Below are positions 1 to 9,601 of a DNA stretch of 26,832 nt, in pieces. Every line of letters starts with the position of its first letter. Within the stretch, counting starts at the first letter, position 1. The stretch is from Caryophanales bacterium UBA2298 (GTDB taxonomy: Bacteria; Bacillota_I; Bacilli_A; Izemoplasmatales; Hujiaoplasmataceae): contig DDWA01000017.1 of assembly GCA_002345425.1 (NCBI GenBank), positions 2,619-29,450 on the forward strand. Reading direction: 5' to 3'. Under the pieces are notes generated by a model. It did no database searches. It saw only the letters and a program-made list of their open reading frames with translations, and had not been told where the DNA came from. The position numbers and the translations under genes were made by a program.

Positions 1-1965
1 TGCTTTAGTATAATCTACTTGAACAGACCCATCAGTTAAAATTGTTTGTTCATAAGTATCAGGATCATTTTCAAAGAAATCGTACAAGAAATTAACCTGT
101 GTTGGATCACTTGCTTTAACAGTAGCGGAAATAATATCAAAAGAACCAGATAAACTACCATTAATTGGATCAACAAAAATTAAAATATTAACTGGTTTAA
201 CATCTAAAACGAAGGTAATAGTTTGTTCTGTACCATCAAACGTAACAGTTTGTTCGTAAGCAGAATTGTCATTAGGTTTAATAATCAATTCTTCACCAGC
301 AGTCCCTTGCACCACAATTTCAATGATATCATGGTTAACTAAGTTTTCATCAAAAACAGCTTTAATAAACGCCCATTCTTGACCTGCAGTTTTAGTCCAA
401 TCGACAGTAACAACTCCAGCAGTATCAGTGAAGGTATAAATACCACCATCATTATCAACCCATAAACTATTAAAATCATAAACCACATCAGCTGCTAATG
501 GATCAGGTTCAACATATGTTAATTTAGCTGATATTATTTCAAATGAGCCGCTGACATCTTCTATACCAGCTTCCGCAAAGATCAATACCTTAGTAAATGC
601 ATCGGCAGAGACAACCATAGTTTGTTCTGTACCATCAAAATTAAAGGTATACTCTAAAGCACCATCATTATTCGGCTTAACCATAATTGATTTGCCAGCC
701 GTACCCTTAACAACCATTGTCAAAGTATTATAACCTTCTGCTTCTACACCAAATTCATTCTTCATGAATACCCAACTTTGACCAACAGCCTTAGTATAAT
801 CTACCAATAATGTTTCATCCAAGGTTTCAGTAAAACTATAAGTTCCGGCATCATTTTCTACCCAACCGGTTAAAAAGTCATAATAATCGACTGGTTCCAC
901 TGGTTCTTCTCCAACATAAACTTTAGAGAAATAAGCTTCAAGAATATTGAATTCACCGCTACCAGTAGCACTACCACCAGCTGCGAACACTAATATCTTC
1001 GTTAAAGCATCCATTTGCTCATCAGTCCAAGCAGAAAGGTCCAAACAAAGAATCAATTCTTCATCAGCCTCAAAACTACCACTAATTTCAGTTTGAACTG
1101 AACTGCTTAATTCTGCTTTAAACAAAACAGACCCAGCCGTAACGCCTTGAATTCTTAAAACGACATAGTCAAAATCAGAAAAATCACCCTTGACAGTAGA
1201 AATCATATAAGCCCATTCAAAGCCAACGGCTTTAGTATAAGTCACATTAACGTTTCCTTCAGTTTTAACAATCGTATAAATACCATCGCCATTATCTAAG
1301 AAACCTTCACTAAAGTCAAATGTTTCTCCAGTACCGTCATAAATCTGTTCGTTTTGAGGAATGTTAGAATCACCATTCTCTAAAACATTACCATAAGCAG
1401 TTCCTTCATGGAACTCAAATAATGTAATGGTAAAATTCCCTGTATCAATTGCTTTACCAGGTCCTCCGAACAAATGTACTCCAGTCACTCCGCCAAGGAA
1501 TGCATCATAATCACGTAAATCTAACTGATACATCACTTCTCCAGCAGTTAATTGAATTGAGACCTCAAAAGCTTCAGTTGCCCCTTGAATCTTAATCATC
1601 AAACTGCCTTGGCCACTAATAGCTATTACTAGTTTGTTATAAACTGATAAGTCCTGATCGATTTCATAACTCATACTAGCCCAGGAAAACGAGTTCTTAT
1701 CGTATGTAACAGCTAATTCAGTATCATCTTGAGTAATTGAATAAACTGCATCACCAGCATCTACCCAACCATCCAAAATACTTAAAGTTTGTAGCTGAGA
1801 AACCGTAGTTGTGGTTTGTTCAGCCGTAGTTGTAGTTACTTGTTGACTTGCAGTAGTGGTTGTAGAAGTTGTAGTTGTTCCAGTAGTTGTATTTCCACCA
1901 CAGGCAACTACAATTACAACAACCATCAAAAGCATCGCAAAAACGAGTAATTTCTTAAATTTCAT
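1..1965 (-). CDS. Surface lipoprotein with tandem carbohydrate-binding-like modules (C-terminus outside the window)
   Basis: This is an open frame of 655 codons with no stop, running off the left edge. The ATG at 1965 follows a strong AGGAGG. Residues 1-22 form a lipoprotein signal ending VVAC (lipid Cys22). A Thr-rich linker follows (residues about 26-57), as in a surface stalk. After that come at least five related beta-rich modules of 130-145 residues. Each of the last four starts with a YDF- or FDF-like motif, then an ND-G-Y segment, a V-TYTKA or V-DYTKA strand followed in the complete modules by aromatic W, and each complete one ends with GSF-I or GEFNI. This layout resembles jelly-roll carbohydrate-binding domains, but I cannot name a CBM family. 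No catalytic domain is visible in the part present. It is the last gene seen in the glucan operon, so binding polysaccharide at the cell surface is the likely role (inference). Confidence 0.85.
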   Translation of the reverse strand, partial: MKFKKLLVFAMLLMVVVIVVACGGNTTTGTTTTSTTTTASQQVTTTTAEQTTTTVSQLQTLSILDGWVDAGDAVYSITQDDTELAVTYDKNSFSWASMSYEIDQDLSVYNKLVIAISGQGSLMIKIQGATEAFEVSIQLTAGEVMYQLDLRDYDAFLGGVTGVHLFGGPGKAIDTGNFTITLFEFHEGTAYGNVLENGDSNIPQNEQIYDGTGETFDFSEGFLDNGDGIYTIVKTEGNVNVTYTKAVGFEWAYMISTVKGDFSDFDYVVLRIQGVTAGSVLFKAELSSSVQTEISGSFEADEELILCLDLSAWTDEQMDALTKILVFAAGGSATGSGEFNILEAYFSKVYVGEEPVEPVDYYDFLTGWVENDAGTYSFTETLDETLLVDYTKAVGQSWVFMKNEFGVEAEGYNTLTMVVKGTAGKSIMVKPNNDGALEYTFNFDGTEQTMVVSADAFTKVLIFAEAGIEDVSGSFEIISAKLTYVEPDPLAADVVYDFNSLWVDNDGGIYTFTDTAGVVTVDWTKTAGQEWAFIKAVFDENLVNHDIIEIVVQGTAGEELIIKPNDNSAYEQTVTFDGTEQTITFVLDVKPVNILIFVDPINGSLSGSFDIISATVKASDPTQVNFLYDFFENDPDTYEQTILTDGSVQVDYTKA
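94..1320 (-). repeat. Tandem protein modules within the surface lipoprotein
   Basis: Module starts fall near 1320, 885, 486 and 96 on the minus strand, a period of roughly 390-435 bases. The most conserved core is TYTKAVG / DYTKAVG / DWTKTAG / DYTKA. Another shared block is FDGTEQT in modules 3 and 4. The first module (about 1780 to 1420) is more diverged. The copies are clearly related at the protein level but not identical in DNA, so the duplication is old. Confidence 0.8.
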
Positions 1966-2041
1966 AATTCATTTCCTCCTATATTTTATTTTTCTTAATA
2001 ATCTATATTAACTCCAAATCCTAGTGATTGATTTTTGAAGT

Positions 2042-3475
2042 TTATAGTATTGTAAATTCCAATTCTTCAAAACCTTTTTGCACAATCTCACTCTGCATAA
2101 AATAATGCCAAATAAATTCGGAACGATAATTCTCAATCATCAATAAACTAATACCTTTATCTATGCCAATCACATCAGTCGCATACCAACCGCCAATCGG
2201 TATTGGTCTATCAGGCCTGATAATAACACTACCTGCTGCTTCTGTTAATCCAAGATTAAACGCATCTAATAATCCATATTTTCCTTGCAAACTAACCAAT
2301 GAATCATAATACTCCATTGCTGGCAATACTAAATCAGGAACGAACACTAACGATCCAATCGCTCCCGCTGGAGCTAAAGTTCCATCAATATAAATCTGTC
2401 CAGCCGCCGGCAAATTACCATATGCTCGATATCCATCCGGACCATCGGATGCTGTATTACCCCAAGAAACTTCATGATAAGTTTTGTAATAAGTAGACAT
2501 GAACTGCGCATAATCATATGCCGCAATCGAAGCTTCAATTGAATTGTTAAACCAATTAACAAACTCATTGTCCATCGCCGTTCTAAAATCAAAGAAGGCA
2601 TGAGAATACTGATAAGTAAATAAAGTTCCTGGATAAGAAACATAGAAATACTCACTGCTTCCATATTGTTTTCTTTGTGAACTTATCTTCATCTTATCAT
2701 ATGCTTCAATACCAACAGCATACTGATCTGAAGCAGCTGCCAAAAGATAAATCATTAATTGTTCGGCATATGAATCCCAATGCCCCCCAAACCCATTTTC
2801 AGGAGTATAACCCATATAAAACATTTGCCTAACATCATCATAATACCAATCCCATTCAACCGCTTGATAAAGCTCATTAACTCTAGTTTTAATCTCACCG
2901 CCAAAATATTCTCCAGCTAAGATTAAACCACACATCAAAATTGCTGTATCAATAATCGATACCTCGGTGTAACCTGAACGTGAACCATTTTCAATACTAA
3001 TAAAATGATAATAAAAACCATGAGTTCTCTGCATGTTTTCCAAAGTATTAATTGTTCCTAAAACTCTTTCATAACCCTCTAAATAACCTATCCAATCATT
3101 CTCAATCCCAATCGGAATTCCCGCTAAGGCAAACCCGACAGAAGCAATAGATGCATCTCCATAACTTAATGTCACTGTATTATAACGGTCAGCCACTAAA
3201 CCATAACCGGAAGACTCAGGATTGCCATTAGCTACTTCCCAGAAGAACTTAAATGATAATCTAGCTTCTTCTAAGATATAATCCTCTACTGCTATCGGAT
3301 CATAAACATACCCTTCGGTTGTTAAGTTATCCGTTGTTAATGAAGTATTATCAATAGTAGTATTCATTGTATTTTCCGACGTTAAAGCCGATGTCTCTAA
3401 AGTCGTCATATTAGTACATGAATAACTAATAAACCCAACTAGAAATACAATGATTACTATAATTGTTTTTTTCAT
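2042..3475 (-). CDS. Secreted GH144-like (glycoamylase-fold) beta-glucanase, lipoprotein
   Basis: The 477-residue protein starts with a lipoprotein signal (residues 1-20, Cys20) and a Ser/Thr-rich linker to about residue 52. The rest is an alpha/alpha-barrel of the PF10091 type. Visible family motifs are HGFYYHF, IIDTAIL (Asp176), SYAEQL (Glu238), FTYQYSHAFFDF, GYRAYG, LAPAGAIGS and IGIDKGISLLMIENY. PF10091 enzymes of family GH144 are endo-beta-1,2-glucanases. The conserved acidic residues Asp176 and Glu238 lie where active-site acids are expected, though I have not aligned them to a structure. ATG with AGGAG upstream sets the start. Being anchored outside the cell, it probably cuts polymer or cyclic glucan into importable pieces. 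It lies 17 bases after the second permease pair. Exact linkage specificity is inferred from the family. Confidence 0.85.
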   Translation of the reverse strand: MKKTIIVIIVFLVGFISYSCTNMTTLETSALTSENTMNTTIDNTSLTTDNLTTEGYVYDPIAVEDYILEEARLSFKFFWEVANGNPESSGYGLVADRYNTVTLSYGDASIASVGFALAGIPIGIENDWIGYLEGYERVLGTINTLENMQRTHGFYYHFISIENGSRSGYTEVSIIDTAILMCGLILAGEYFGGEIKTRVNELYQAVEWDWYYDDVRQMFYMGYTPENGFGGHWDSYAEQLMIYLLAAASDQYAVGIEAYDKMKISSQRKQYGSSEYFYVSYPGTLFTYQYSHAFFDFRTAMDNEFVNWFNNSIEASIAAYDYAQFMSTYYKTYHEVSWGNTASDGPDGYRAYGNLPAAGQIYIDGTLAPAGAIGSLVFVPDLVLPAMEYYDSLVSLQGKYGLLDAFNLGLTEAAGSVIIRPDRPIPIGGWYATDVIGIDKGISLLMIENYRSEFIWHYFMQSEIVQKGFEELEFTIL

Positions 3476-3492
3476 AACTTCTCCTTTCTTTA

Positions 3493-4407
3493 TTAACCAG
3501 TAATACCAGTTCTGTCAATCCCTTCAACAAACCATTTTTGCATAACTACATAAACCAAAAGAACCGGCAATATAATCAAAATAGTAGCTGAATATCTAAT
3601 TGCTTCATTCAAAGCCTGTTCGGAAATACCTTGAGCCATATTAAATTGAGATGTGAAATTAAATAACTTTAATTGTAAAGTATAAAGATCACTCCCAATA
3701 AATAATGACGAAACATAAGTTTCATTCCAGTACCAGACAAAAGAAAACAAAAACGCAGTTAAGTAAGCTGGACCAGCTAAAGGCACACCAATCTTAATGA
3801 ATGTTTGAAAAGCGTTAGCACCATCAATTTCCGCTGATTCATCCAAGGCTTTCGGTTGCATTCTAAAGAATTGATAGAAAATCAAAATAAAGATTGCTGA
3901 AGATAATCCTTGACCGAATAATGCGGGTAAGATAATTGCCCAAGCCGTCTCTAAAATTCCCAATTGATCAAACAAAACATATCTTGGAATCATATAAACT
4001 TGTACTGGCAATAAATAAGTTAAGAGAATTATTGCAAATATTATTGTCCGCCCTCTAACCTTAAATTTAGCTAAAGCATAACCGATTAAAGAGGTGGTAA
4101 TTGTTTGTAATACAGCAGGAACCAAAGTAACTAATAAACTAAAAATCAAAGTCATCCCATAATTCAAAACAATAAAACTAATTTTATAGTTTCCTAAATA
4201 AACTTTAGTCGGAATCCACTGTACTGTTGGATTAACTAAATCCTCTAAATCTTTAAGCGAATAAGCAAACATTTTCAATAAAGGATATATATAGACAAAA
4301 CCAATAATAATCAATAACAAGTAAATAGAAAGCTTTCCAATAAAACCATCATTAAAGCTCTTTCCCATGAAGAAATGACGAATTTTCATTTTATTAATCT
4401 TTTTCAT
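3493..4407 (-). CDS. Carbohydrate ABC transporter permease, MalG type (second pair)
   Basis: The 304-residue protein has six predicted membrane helices, the first after a basic N-terminus of about 25 residues. It carries the EAA loop that contacts the ATPase (DESAEIDGANAFQTF-KIGVP, about residues 190-210). The end of the protein (WFVEGIDRTGITG) is typical of MalG-like subunits of the CUT1 sugar family. Its ATG overlaps the stop of the partner permease by one base (TAATG), so the two are made together. It should form the membrane channel with that partner for oligosaccharide import. The cognate ATPase is not encoded here. Confidence 0.93.
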   Translation of the reverse strand: MKKINKMKIRHFFMGKSFNDGFIGKLSIYLLLIIIGFVYIYPLLKMFAYSLKDLEDLVNPTVQWIPTKVYLGNYKISFIVLNYGMTLIFSLLVTLVPAVLQTITTSLIGYALAKFKVRGRTIIFAIILLTYLLPVQVYMIPRYVLFDQLGILETAWAIILPALFGQGLSSAIFILIFYQFFRMQPKALDESAEIDGANAFQTFIKIGVPLAGPAYLTAFLFSFVWYWNETYVSSLFIGSDLYTLQLKLFNFTSQFNMAQGISEQALNEAIRYSATILIILPVLLVYVVMQKWFVEGIDRTGITG

Positions 4408-5288
4408 TATTTTCGCCCCCTATCTTTACTAAAACCTTTAAAAATAAGAAAGAAGACTGCTAAAATAATTGCTAAGACTATAAAATAAAGCCAAGCAATC
4501 GCTGAAGAGAAACCGAAACCAGTTTCTAAAGCGAACATATTGTTCTTAATATGTTGAATAGCTTCATTTTCCGAGAAAGTCGCTAGATTAATAATTGTAA
4601 ACACCACAGAAACTAAAACCATACTACTTAAAGATGGAATTGTAATTTTCCAAAATGATTCCCAAACACCAGCACCATCAATCATCGCCGCTTCATACGT
4701 AGCTTTATCAATCTTTTGCAATGCTGCGATAAACAACAAAATCTGAACTCCAGAAAACCAAAGAATCACAATTAGTTCGGAAAAGATATTAGCGATTGGT
4801 CGAGCTAAACCTTCATTAAATGTTTCGTTAATTAAATTAATGAAACCCAATTCTTCTATTTGCGGTATTGTCGCTGCTCCTTGGTTAATTAATTGACTGA
4901 TTACTGGACCTGAAGCGATAATTACCGGCAAGAAATATATTGCCCTAAAGAAACCTCTAGCTTTAATCTTCTGATTTAACAACACAGCGATAATAATCGC
5001 GAACACTGTAATAATCGGTACTTTAAATAAGATTTCAATCGCAAAATCACTGACAGACCTTAAAAAATTAAATCCCTCTGCGGAAGAAAAAACTTGAGCA
5101 TAATTATCAAAACCAGTAAAAGTAACAATTATTCCTTCACCACTCAATACAACATCAGATAAACTATAATACAGTGAAGTGAAAATCGGAATCATTGTAA
5201 AAATTAAAAACCCTAAAACCCAAACTGACATGAATGACCAAGCAATTAATGTTTCTCTAGTCTTTCTTTTCATTACTTTATTCTTCAT
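4407..5288 (-). CDS. Sugar ABC transporter permease, MalF type (second pair)
   Basis: This 293-residue CUT1 inner-membrane subunit has six helices. The first lies at about residues 14-36. The EAA loop reads YEAAMIDGAGVWESFWKITIP in the C-terminal half. An unusual feature is the long loop after helix 3 (IPQIEELGFINLINETF), of the kind seen in MalF-like subunits that hold a binding protein. The ATG lies one base after the TGA of the DUF5696 gene, with GGTGATGTG upstream as ribosome site. It pairs with the downstream MalG-like permease. Which of the two binding proteins in the operon serves this pair cannot be read from sequence. Confidence 0.93.
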   Translation of the reverse strand: MKNKVMKRKTRETLIAWSFMSVWVLGFLIFTMIPIFTSLYYSLSDVVLSGEGIIVTFTGFDNYAQVFSSAEGFNFLRSVSDFAIEILFKVPIITVFAIIIAVLLNQKIKARGFFRAIYFLPVIIASGPVISQLINQGAATIPQIEELGFINLINETFNEGLARPIANIFSELIVILWFSGVQILLFIAALQKIDKATYEAAMIDGAGVWESFWKITIPSLSSMVLVSVVFTIINLATFSENEAIQHIKNNMFALETGFGFSSAIAWLYFIVLAIILAVFFLIFKGFSKDRGRK

Positions 5289-5289
5289 C

Positions 5290-7569
5290 TCACATCACCA
5301 CCTTATAACTCAAAGCCATAACGTTATCGCCTAGATAATCATATGGACTGTTGGTATAATTGATGATAATTTTTACGCCAGATTCATACCTAACTTCATA
5401 AACACCAGTTTCTAGAAAAGTTCTTGATATTACGGTAGTAGCCTTAATAGCCTCTAAACCTTCAGAAACATAATTGAAATCAGAAATGATTTTTTCCTGC
5501 CAGGTATTGTATGACGAAGAATAAATCTGTTGTAATTCTGAACCTTGTAATTGATATGCCGATTCCCAAGTTAAAAGATATGATGGTGCTACACCAAAAT
5601 CTACCATCTTTAACAGTTCTACTCTCGAACTAGAATTAAAGTTTTGATAAGGCGAGTACTTATTCATCAATCCCTGCAAAACGTAAGGAACAAATGGCAC
5701 TGTATCAGAATATATTCGATACCTAGATGAACTCAAAGGTGTCAATAAATAATCTGAAGTGTATCTTAACAAATAATCATTGGTTTGATAAATCAAGAAA
5801 TCTTGGTCATATCCACCAAGCAATTCTTGATATAAAGACTTTACTTCACTTCGATCAAAAGATTGCTCAGAACTTGGATGATGCGAATTTAGCAGATAAC
5901 CTAAGCTATCGATAGCGAAATTACTAATTGAATCGCTTTCTAAATTAGCAATAGAATCACTTAAAGCTTTTCCTACACTTTCAGGTGCGATAAAATACTT
6001 CTTTTTAGTAAAACCATCACTAACAAGTAAATTTTGATTAATCCTCCTTGTAGCATCTCGATAAAAACTAAAACGTCCATCCTCATAAACGCTCAATGGG
6101 TCAATTTGGAAATACATTCTTAAGTTTTCATTAGCGATTAAATCCATTAAAGCTTCAATCTCTTGTTTTGATCCTAACTTCTTTGTTATCCCTTCACTAA
6201 CCATACCCATACTAGTTAAGCCAAAGGCATCATAGCCCTTATAAACAACCATTGGATTTATATCATTAGCTAATAAATCTTCAACAATCAATTTTACTTG
6301 AAGAACATCAGTCATTTCTAAATACTCATCAAAGATAAATCCAGATTTTGTTTCTGAACCAATAATATCAATGAATATTTCTACCTTTTCATCCTGACTA
6401 ACTTTACTAGTAATGTTATCTTGATTAATTAAATAATCACGATAGGCATTAGCCATTCCCACATAATTAGCATTCATCCCTGATAAGAATTTATAGCGTA
6501 TTTTAACTTTACTACTGTTAATATTATCTTCAATAACCAAACGTCCAGTTTGGTTCGTTGCATCTAATTCTGAAAGTGGCGTTTGATAGATGTTACGATA
6601 AGTAAATTCATTATAACTATAATAATACTTAAGATTTCCTTTAGCCGGAGAAACCACTAAAGCTCCGTTTTCAGCTCCATCTTCTACAATTGTAATAAAA
6701 CCATGTTGATTGATACCATGAACCATTCCCGATACAGGAAAGGCAAGTCTTGGCTCATTTTTTAAAGCCGCTTGAATTGAATTATCTTGTCCATAATATC
6801 TAAATTCATATATATCACTATGAACATCAATATCTTGATATCTAATTAAAGCACCGCTGCCATCCGGAACCATAATATATCCAGGGATAGAATTAGCATA
6901 AACTGCTCCCAAGAAAGGGAAAACCTTTAGACTTCTAAGCTTATATATACCACCTTCATTAATGGAATCATTATCAATTTCAACCAATAAATATGCTTCA
7001 GATAAATAAACTCTTAATGTCAAGGAAATACCAGATTCACCAAAATAAAGATCAGCTTCAAATCCATTAGTGATTAACCTATACGTAGAATTAGAATTAG
7101 GATCTTTCAGAAGACTCTCTTCTTTTGTGGTATATATTCCGGTTCCACTATTATAGTCATAATATTTAATCGTTACAGCCGAATTAACAATCCCTTCCCA
7201 AGTGGTATTGAAATTATCAATGTTTTCATCCTTAGTAGCGATGCTAGACCCATAAATGAACCCATCAACTTTATTCACAACTCTAATTGCTTGTGAACCT
7301 TCTTCCATATAAAGTATGTAATAACTGTTTTCTCCCACTTTAATAAAACTTTCTGGTACATCAAGGTAATTATTTACTACACTCAAATCATCAGCTTGAG
7401 TAAATTGGTTACTACTTAGGAATGTTTCATCAAGAATGTTGGCAGTATCAACAAGCTCATCATAGGCAATGGTTTTAACTCTTGCATCTAACAAATAAAC
7501 AGTTAAAAAACCACTTATTGTTAACAGCAAAAGCAAAATCGCTTTTTTACTAGTTTTAACTAAAGACAC
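5290..7569 (-). CDS. DUF5696-type surface protein, putative glycan-active
   Basis: The 759-residue protein has an N-terminal hydrophobic segment (about residues 10-28) that can be an uncleaved anchor or signal; no lipobox is seen. A beta-rich N-terminal half carries the motif PGYIMVPDGSGALIRY (about residue 230), which I recognise from DUF5696 proteins. The second half looks like an alpha/beta barrel: repeated strands such as KLIVEDLLANDINPMVVYKGYD and MYFQIDPLSVY, ending with VAPSYLLTWESAYQL (about residue 656). Members of this family sit beside sugar transporters and Yip1 proteins; no reaction is established that I know of. A barrel-type hydrolase or a binding protein are both possible. GTG start with GGAGGTG seven bases upstream; it overlaps the end of the Yip1-protein gene by 14 bases. 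Confidence 0.75.
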   Translation of the reverse strand: MSLVKTSKKAILLLLLTISGFLTVYLLDARVKTIAYDELVDTANILDETFLSSNQFTQADDLSVVNNYLDVPESFIKVGENSYYILYMEEGSQAIRVVNKVDGFIYGSSIATKDENIDNFNTTWEGIVNSAVTIKYYDYNSGTGIYTTKEESLLKDPNSNSTYRLITNGFEADLYFGESGISLTLRVYLSEAYLLVEIDNDSINEGGIYKLRSLKVFPFLGAVYANSIPGYIMVPDGSGALIRYQDIDVHSDIYEFRYYGQDNSIQAALKNEPRLAFPVSGMVHGINQHGFITIVEDGAENGALVVSPAKGNLKYYYSYNEFTYRNIYQTPLSELDATNQTGRLVIEDNINSSKVKIRYKFLSGMNANYVGMANAYRDYLINQDNITSKVSQDEKVEIFIDIIGSETKSGFIFDEYLEMTDVLQVKLIVEDLLANDINPMVVYKGYDAFGLTSMGMVSEGITKKLGSKQEIEALMDLIANENLRMYFQIDPLSVYEDGRFSFYRDATRRINQNLLVSDGFTKKKYFIAPESVGKALSDSIANLESDSISNFAIDSLGYLLNSHHPSSEQSFDRSEVKSLYQELLGGYDQDFLIYQTNDYLLRYTSDYLLTPLSSSRYRIYSDTVPFVPYVLQGLMNKYSPYQNFNSSSRVELLKMVDFGVAPSYLLTWESAYQLQGSELQQIYSSSYNTWQEKIISDFNYVSEGLEAIKATTVISRTFLETGVYEVRYESGVKIIINYTNSPYDYLGDNVMALSYKVVM

Positions 7570-9589
7570 GATACAACACCTCCTTGATAAAGGATTGAAG
7601 AAAATCTATAAGTTGAGACCCAAAAACATAAATTATAAAGCCAATTAAAGCGATAATGAGGATAGTGAATAAAGTCATTAATATATTTTTAAATGTTTGC
7701 ATGATTTCGTAATTATGAATTTCTCTAATCGATACAAATACTAAAGTTATCGTATAACTAATCATTACAAATGAGAATATTTGTAAAATTATCAATTCAT
7801 TCAAAGTCAGAACATTGCTTAAAATTATGTAAAAAGGTAAAAAGACAATCAGCGGTGACAAACTATAAACTACAGAAATATAAACATCTTTTAAAAAGCC
7901 TTCACCATCAGATAGGGTTGCGATTAAATAATTTGAAAAGATAAACAAAAGAATAGCACCAAAAAACTTAAGCATTTCCATGCCGAGCCTAATTTGAACT
8001 TCAGCCCCGGTAAAGATAAATCCCATAAAACGCAAATATAATAAATATTCAATAAATAAAACAAATAACAAAATACTAGCGGTCGCAATATTAGAGCGTT
8101 TTTCTTGTTTTATCTCATAACTAGCATCAATCGGATGTTTCATCATGAAGAATAGTAATGAGAAACGTCTTACATCTTTTCTTGCTTTAAAACTAGTAAT
8201 TTTTTGATTAATCGTCGCAAACACTTCTGTTTTTTTATTAACCATCTTAACCGCAAAACTTAAAGTAAAAAAGACTAATAAAAGCGTAAAAACTAAACCA
8301 AGATTATTAGTTAACCAAAGATCACGAATCTTCCAATAAGTGGTTGAATAACCGGTTATATTGCTCGCTTTATGATATTCATTAAGCGCAGCGTCATAAT
8401 CGCCAGATTGGTAATATGCTTTCCCCAATGAACTATGTGCTAAAGCAAAATTATCATTCTGACTTAAGATACTTTCAAATAAAAGCGTTGATTCTTCATA
8501 TAATCCCTGATTATATAAATTAATCGCTTCATGAACTAAATTAGTGAAAACCGATGGTTGATAAGTAATAATCTCTGATTTCCCTTTATCTAAAATAAAA
8601 ATATTTTGATATTCATCTATTTGGATACCGGCAGGTGTTTGAATTAAGCCTAAAACATTAGATGTGCTTGCGACAATATCGAAAGCAAATAAAAGATTGC
8701 CATTAGGATCATATTCAACAACTAAACCATCATCATAAATTGCATAGACATAACCTAAAGTATTGACGCTTAAATCAACAATATTGTTTTCTTCGTTATA
8801 ATTAGTCGTTGTTAGAATATTATTACCATTAACATCAAGTTTCTTTAAGGCAGCGGTTGTATTTGGCGTAGAAGTGTAAACTAACGATTTATTATTAATA
8901 GTAATGTTTGTTGGTGATGGCGGAATATTAGAAGCATAAACACCAGGTCTAACAAAAATCTCCGCTATTCTTTCAATAATTGATTTATCAGACAAGTTTA
9001 CCCCAAAATATCCTAAGAAAGAACCATCATAATTAAGTTGGATAACCCCACTGATTGATCCGTCACCGATAACATAAATGTTTTCTCCACTGCCAACCAC
9101 AACTTTAATAGGAGTGTAAGGAGATGTTTTGCCAAATAAAGGTTCAGTCGGACGGTCATAAGTCATAATCAGACTTCCGTCTAGATCATACTTGTATACC
9201 AAACGATTCTCTTTATCAGCAACATACAAATAATCTTCTTCTGACACAAAAACACCAGTCGGCTTAGCTAAATCATCCAAACCAATCTCAGATACAAGAT
9301 TACCAGAATAGTCTAAAACTGCAACTCTACTATTGCCAGTATCAGCTATATAAACTAAATCATCTTTAATATAAATATCTTCAGGATTCATCAATCCGAC
9401 ATTTCTGTTTAAAACTCCTACTGGTGTATAAGCAGTTTGAGTAAAGGTTAAATTGCCTTCATAATCGACAGTATAGGTTTCATAAGGATATTCATTTTCA
9501 TAAAAATCATTTTGTCCCTTAACTAAATTAAGTGAAAAAGTAAAGAAGATGCTGATAGATAAAGTTACACAAATAAATATTTTTTTCAT
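7556..9589 (-). CDS. NHL beta-propeller / TPR / Yip1 multi-domain membrane protein
   Basis: The protein has a signal peptide (about residues 1-27). An NHL-type beta-propeller follows, to about residue 345, with repeats such as IYIADTGNSRVAVLD, LYVADKENRLVYKYD and IFILDKGKSEIITY. Next come two TPR helix pairs (about 350-410, with AHSSLGKAYYQSGDYDAAL) and one membrane helix (about 430-450). A cytosolic basic stretch leads to a C-terminal five-helix domain of the Yip1 type (about 500-677, with DGEGFLKDVYISVVYSLSP). The propeller and TPR should face outward and the Yip1 domain lies in the membrane. No enzyme motif is seen. Several starts are possible (GTG 9601, GTG 9598, ATG 9595, 9592 or 9589). 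AGGTGG at 9598-9603 favours 9592 or 9589. Position between two transporters suggests a scaffold or assembly role (inference). Confidence 0.8.
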   Translation of the reverse strand: MKKIFICVTLSISIFFTFSLNLVKGQNDFYENEYPYETYTVDYEGNLTFTQTAYTPVGVLNRNVGLMNPEDIYIKDDLVYIADTGNSRVAVLDYSGNLVSEIGLDDLAKPTGVFVSEEDYLYVADKENRLVYKYDLDGSLIMTYDRPTEPLFGKTSPYTPIKVVVGSGENIYVIGDGSISGVIQLNYDGSFLGYFGVNLSDKSIIERIAEIFVRPGVYASNIPPSPTNITINNKSLVYTSTPNTTAALKKLDVNGNNILTTTNYNEENNIVDLSVNTLGYVYAIYDDGLVVEYDPNGNLLFAFDIVASTSNVLGLIQTPAGIQIDEYQNIFILDKGKSEIITYQPSVFTNLVHEAINLYNQGLYEESTLLFESILSQNDNFALAHSSLGKAYYQSGDYDAALNEYHKASNITGYSTTYWKIRDLWLTNNLGLVFTLLLVFFTLSFAVKMVNKKTEVFATINQKITSFKARKDVRRFSLLFFMMKHPIDASYEIKQEKRSNIATASILLFVLFIEYLLYLRFMGFIFTGAEVQIRLGMEMLKFFGAILLFIFSNYLIATLSDGEGFLKDVYISVVYSLSPLIVFLPFYIILSNVLTLNELIILQIFSFVMISYTITLVFVSIREIHNYEIMQTFKNILMTLFTILIIALIGFIIYVFGSQLIDFLQSFIKEVLYRVFS

Positions 9590-9601
9590 CATCATCACCA
9601 C

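Noticed and set aside
1966..2041. Gap between the GH144-like gene and the surface lipoprotein, checked for a terminator or promoter
   Set aside because: It shows only AT-rich sequence and the ribosome site; no hairpin or paired promoter boxes.
2299..2496. Plus-strand open frame inside the secreted GH144-like gene
   Set aside because: Antisense shadow of a well-supported gene with no ribosome site. The same holds for 5727-5915, 11835-12029, 19585-19818 and 19897-20115.
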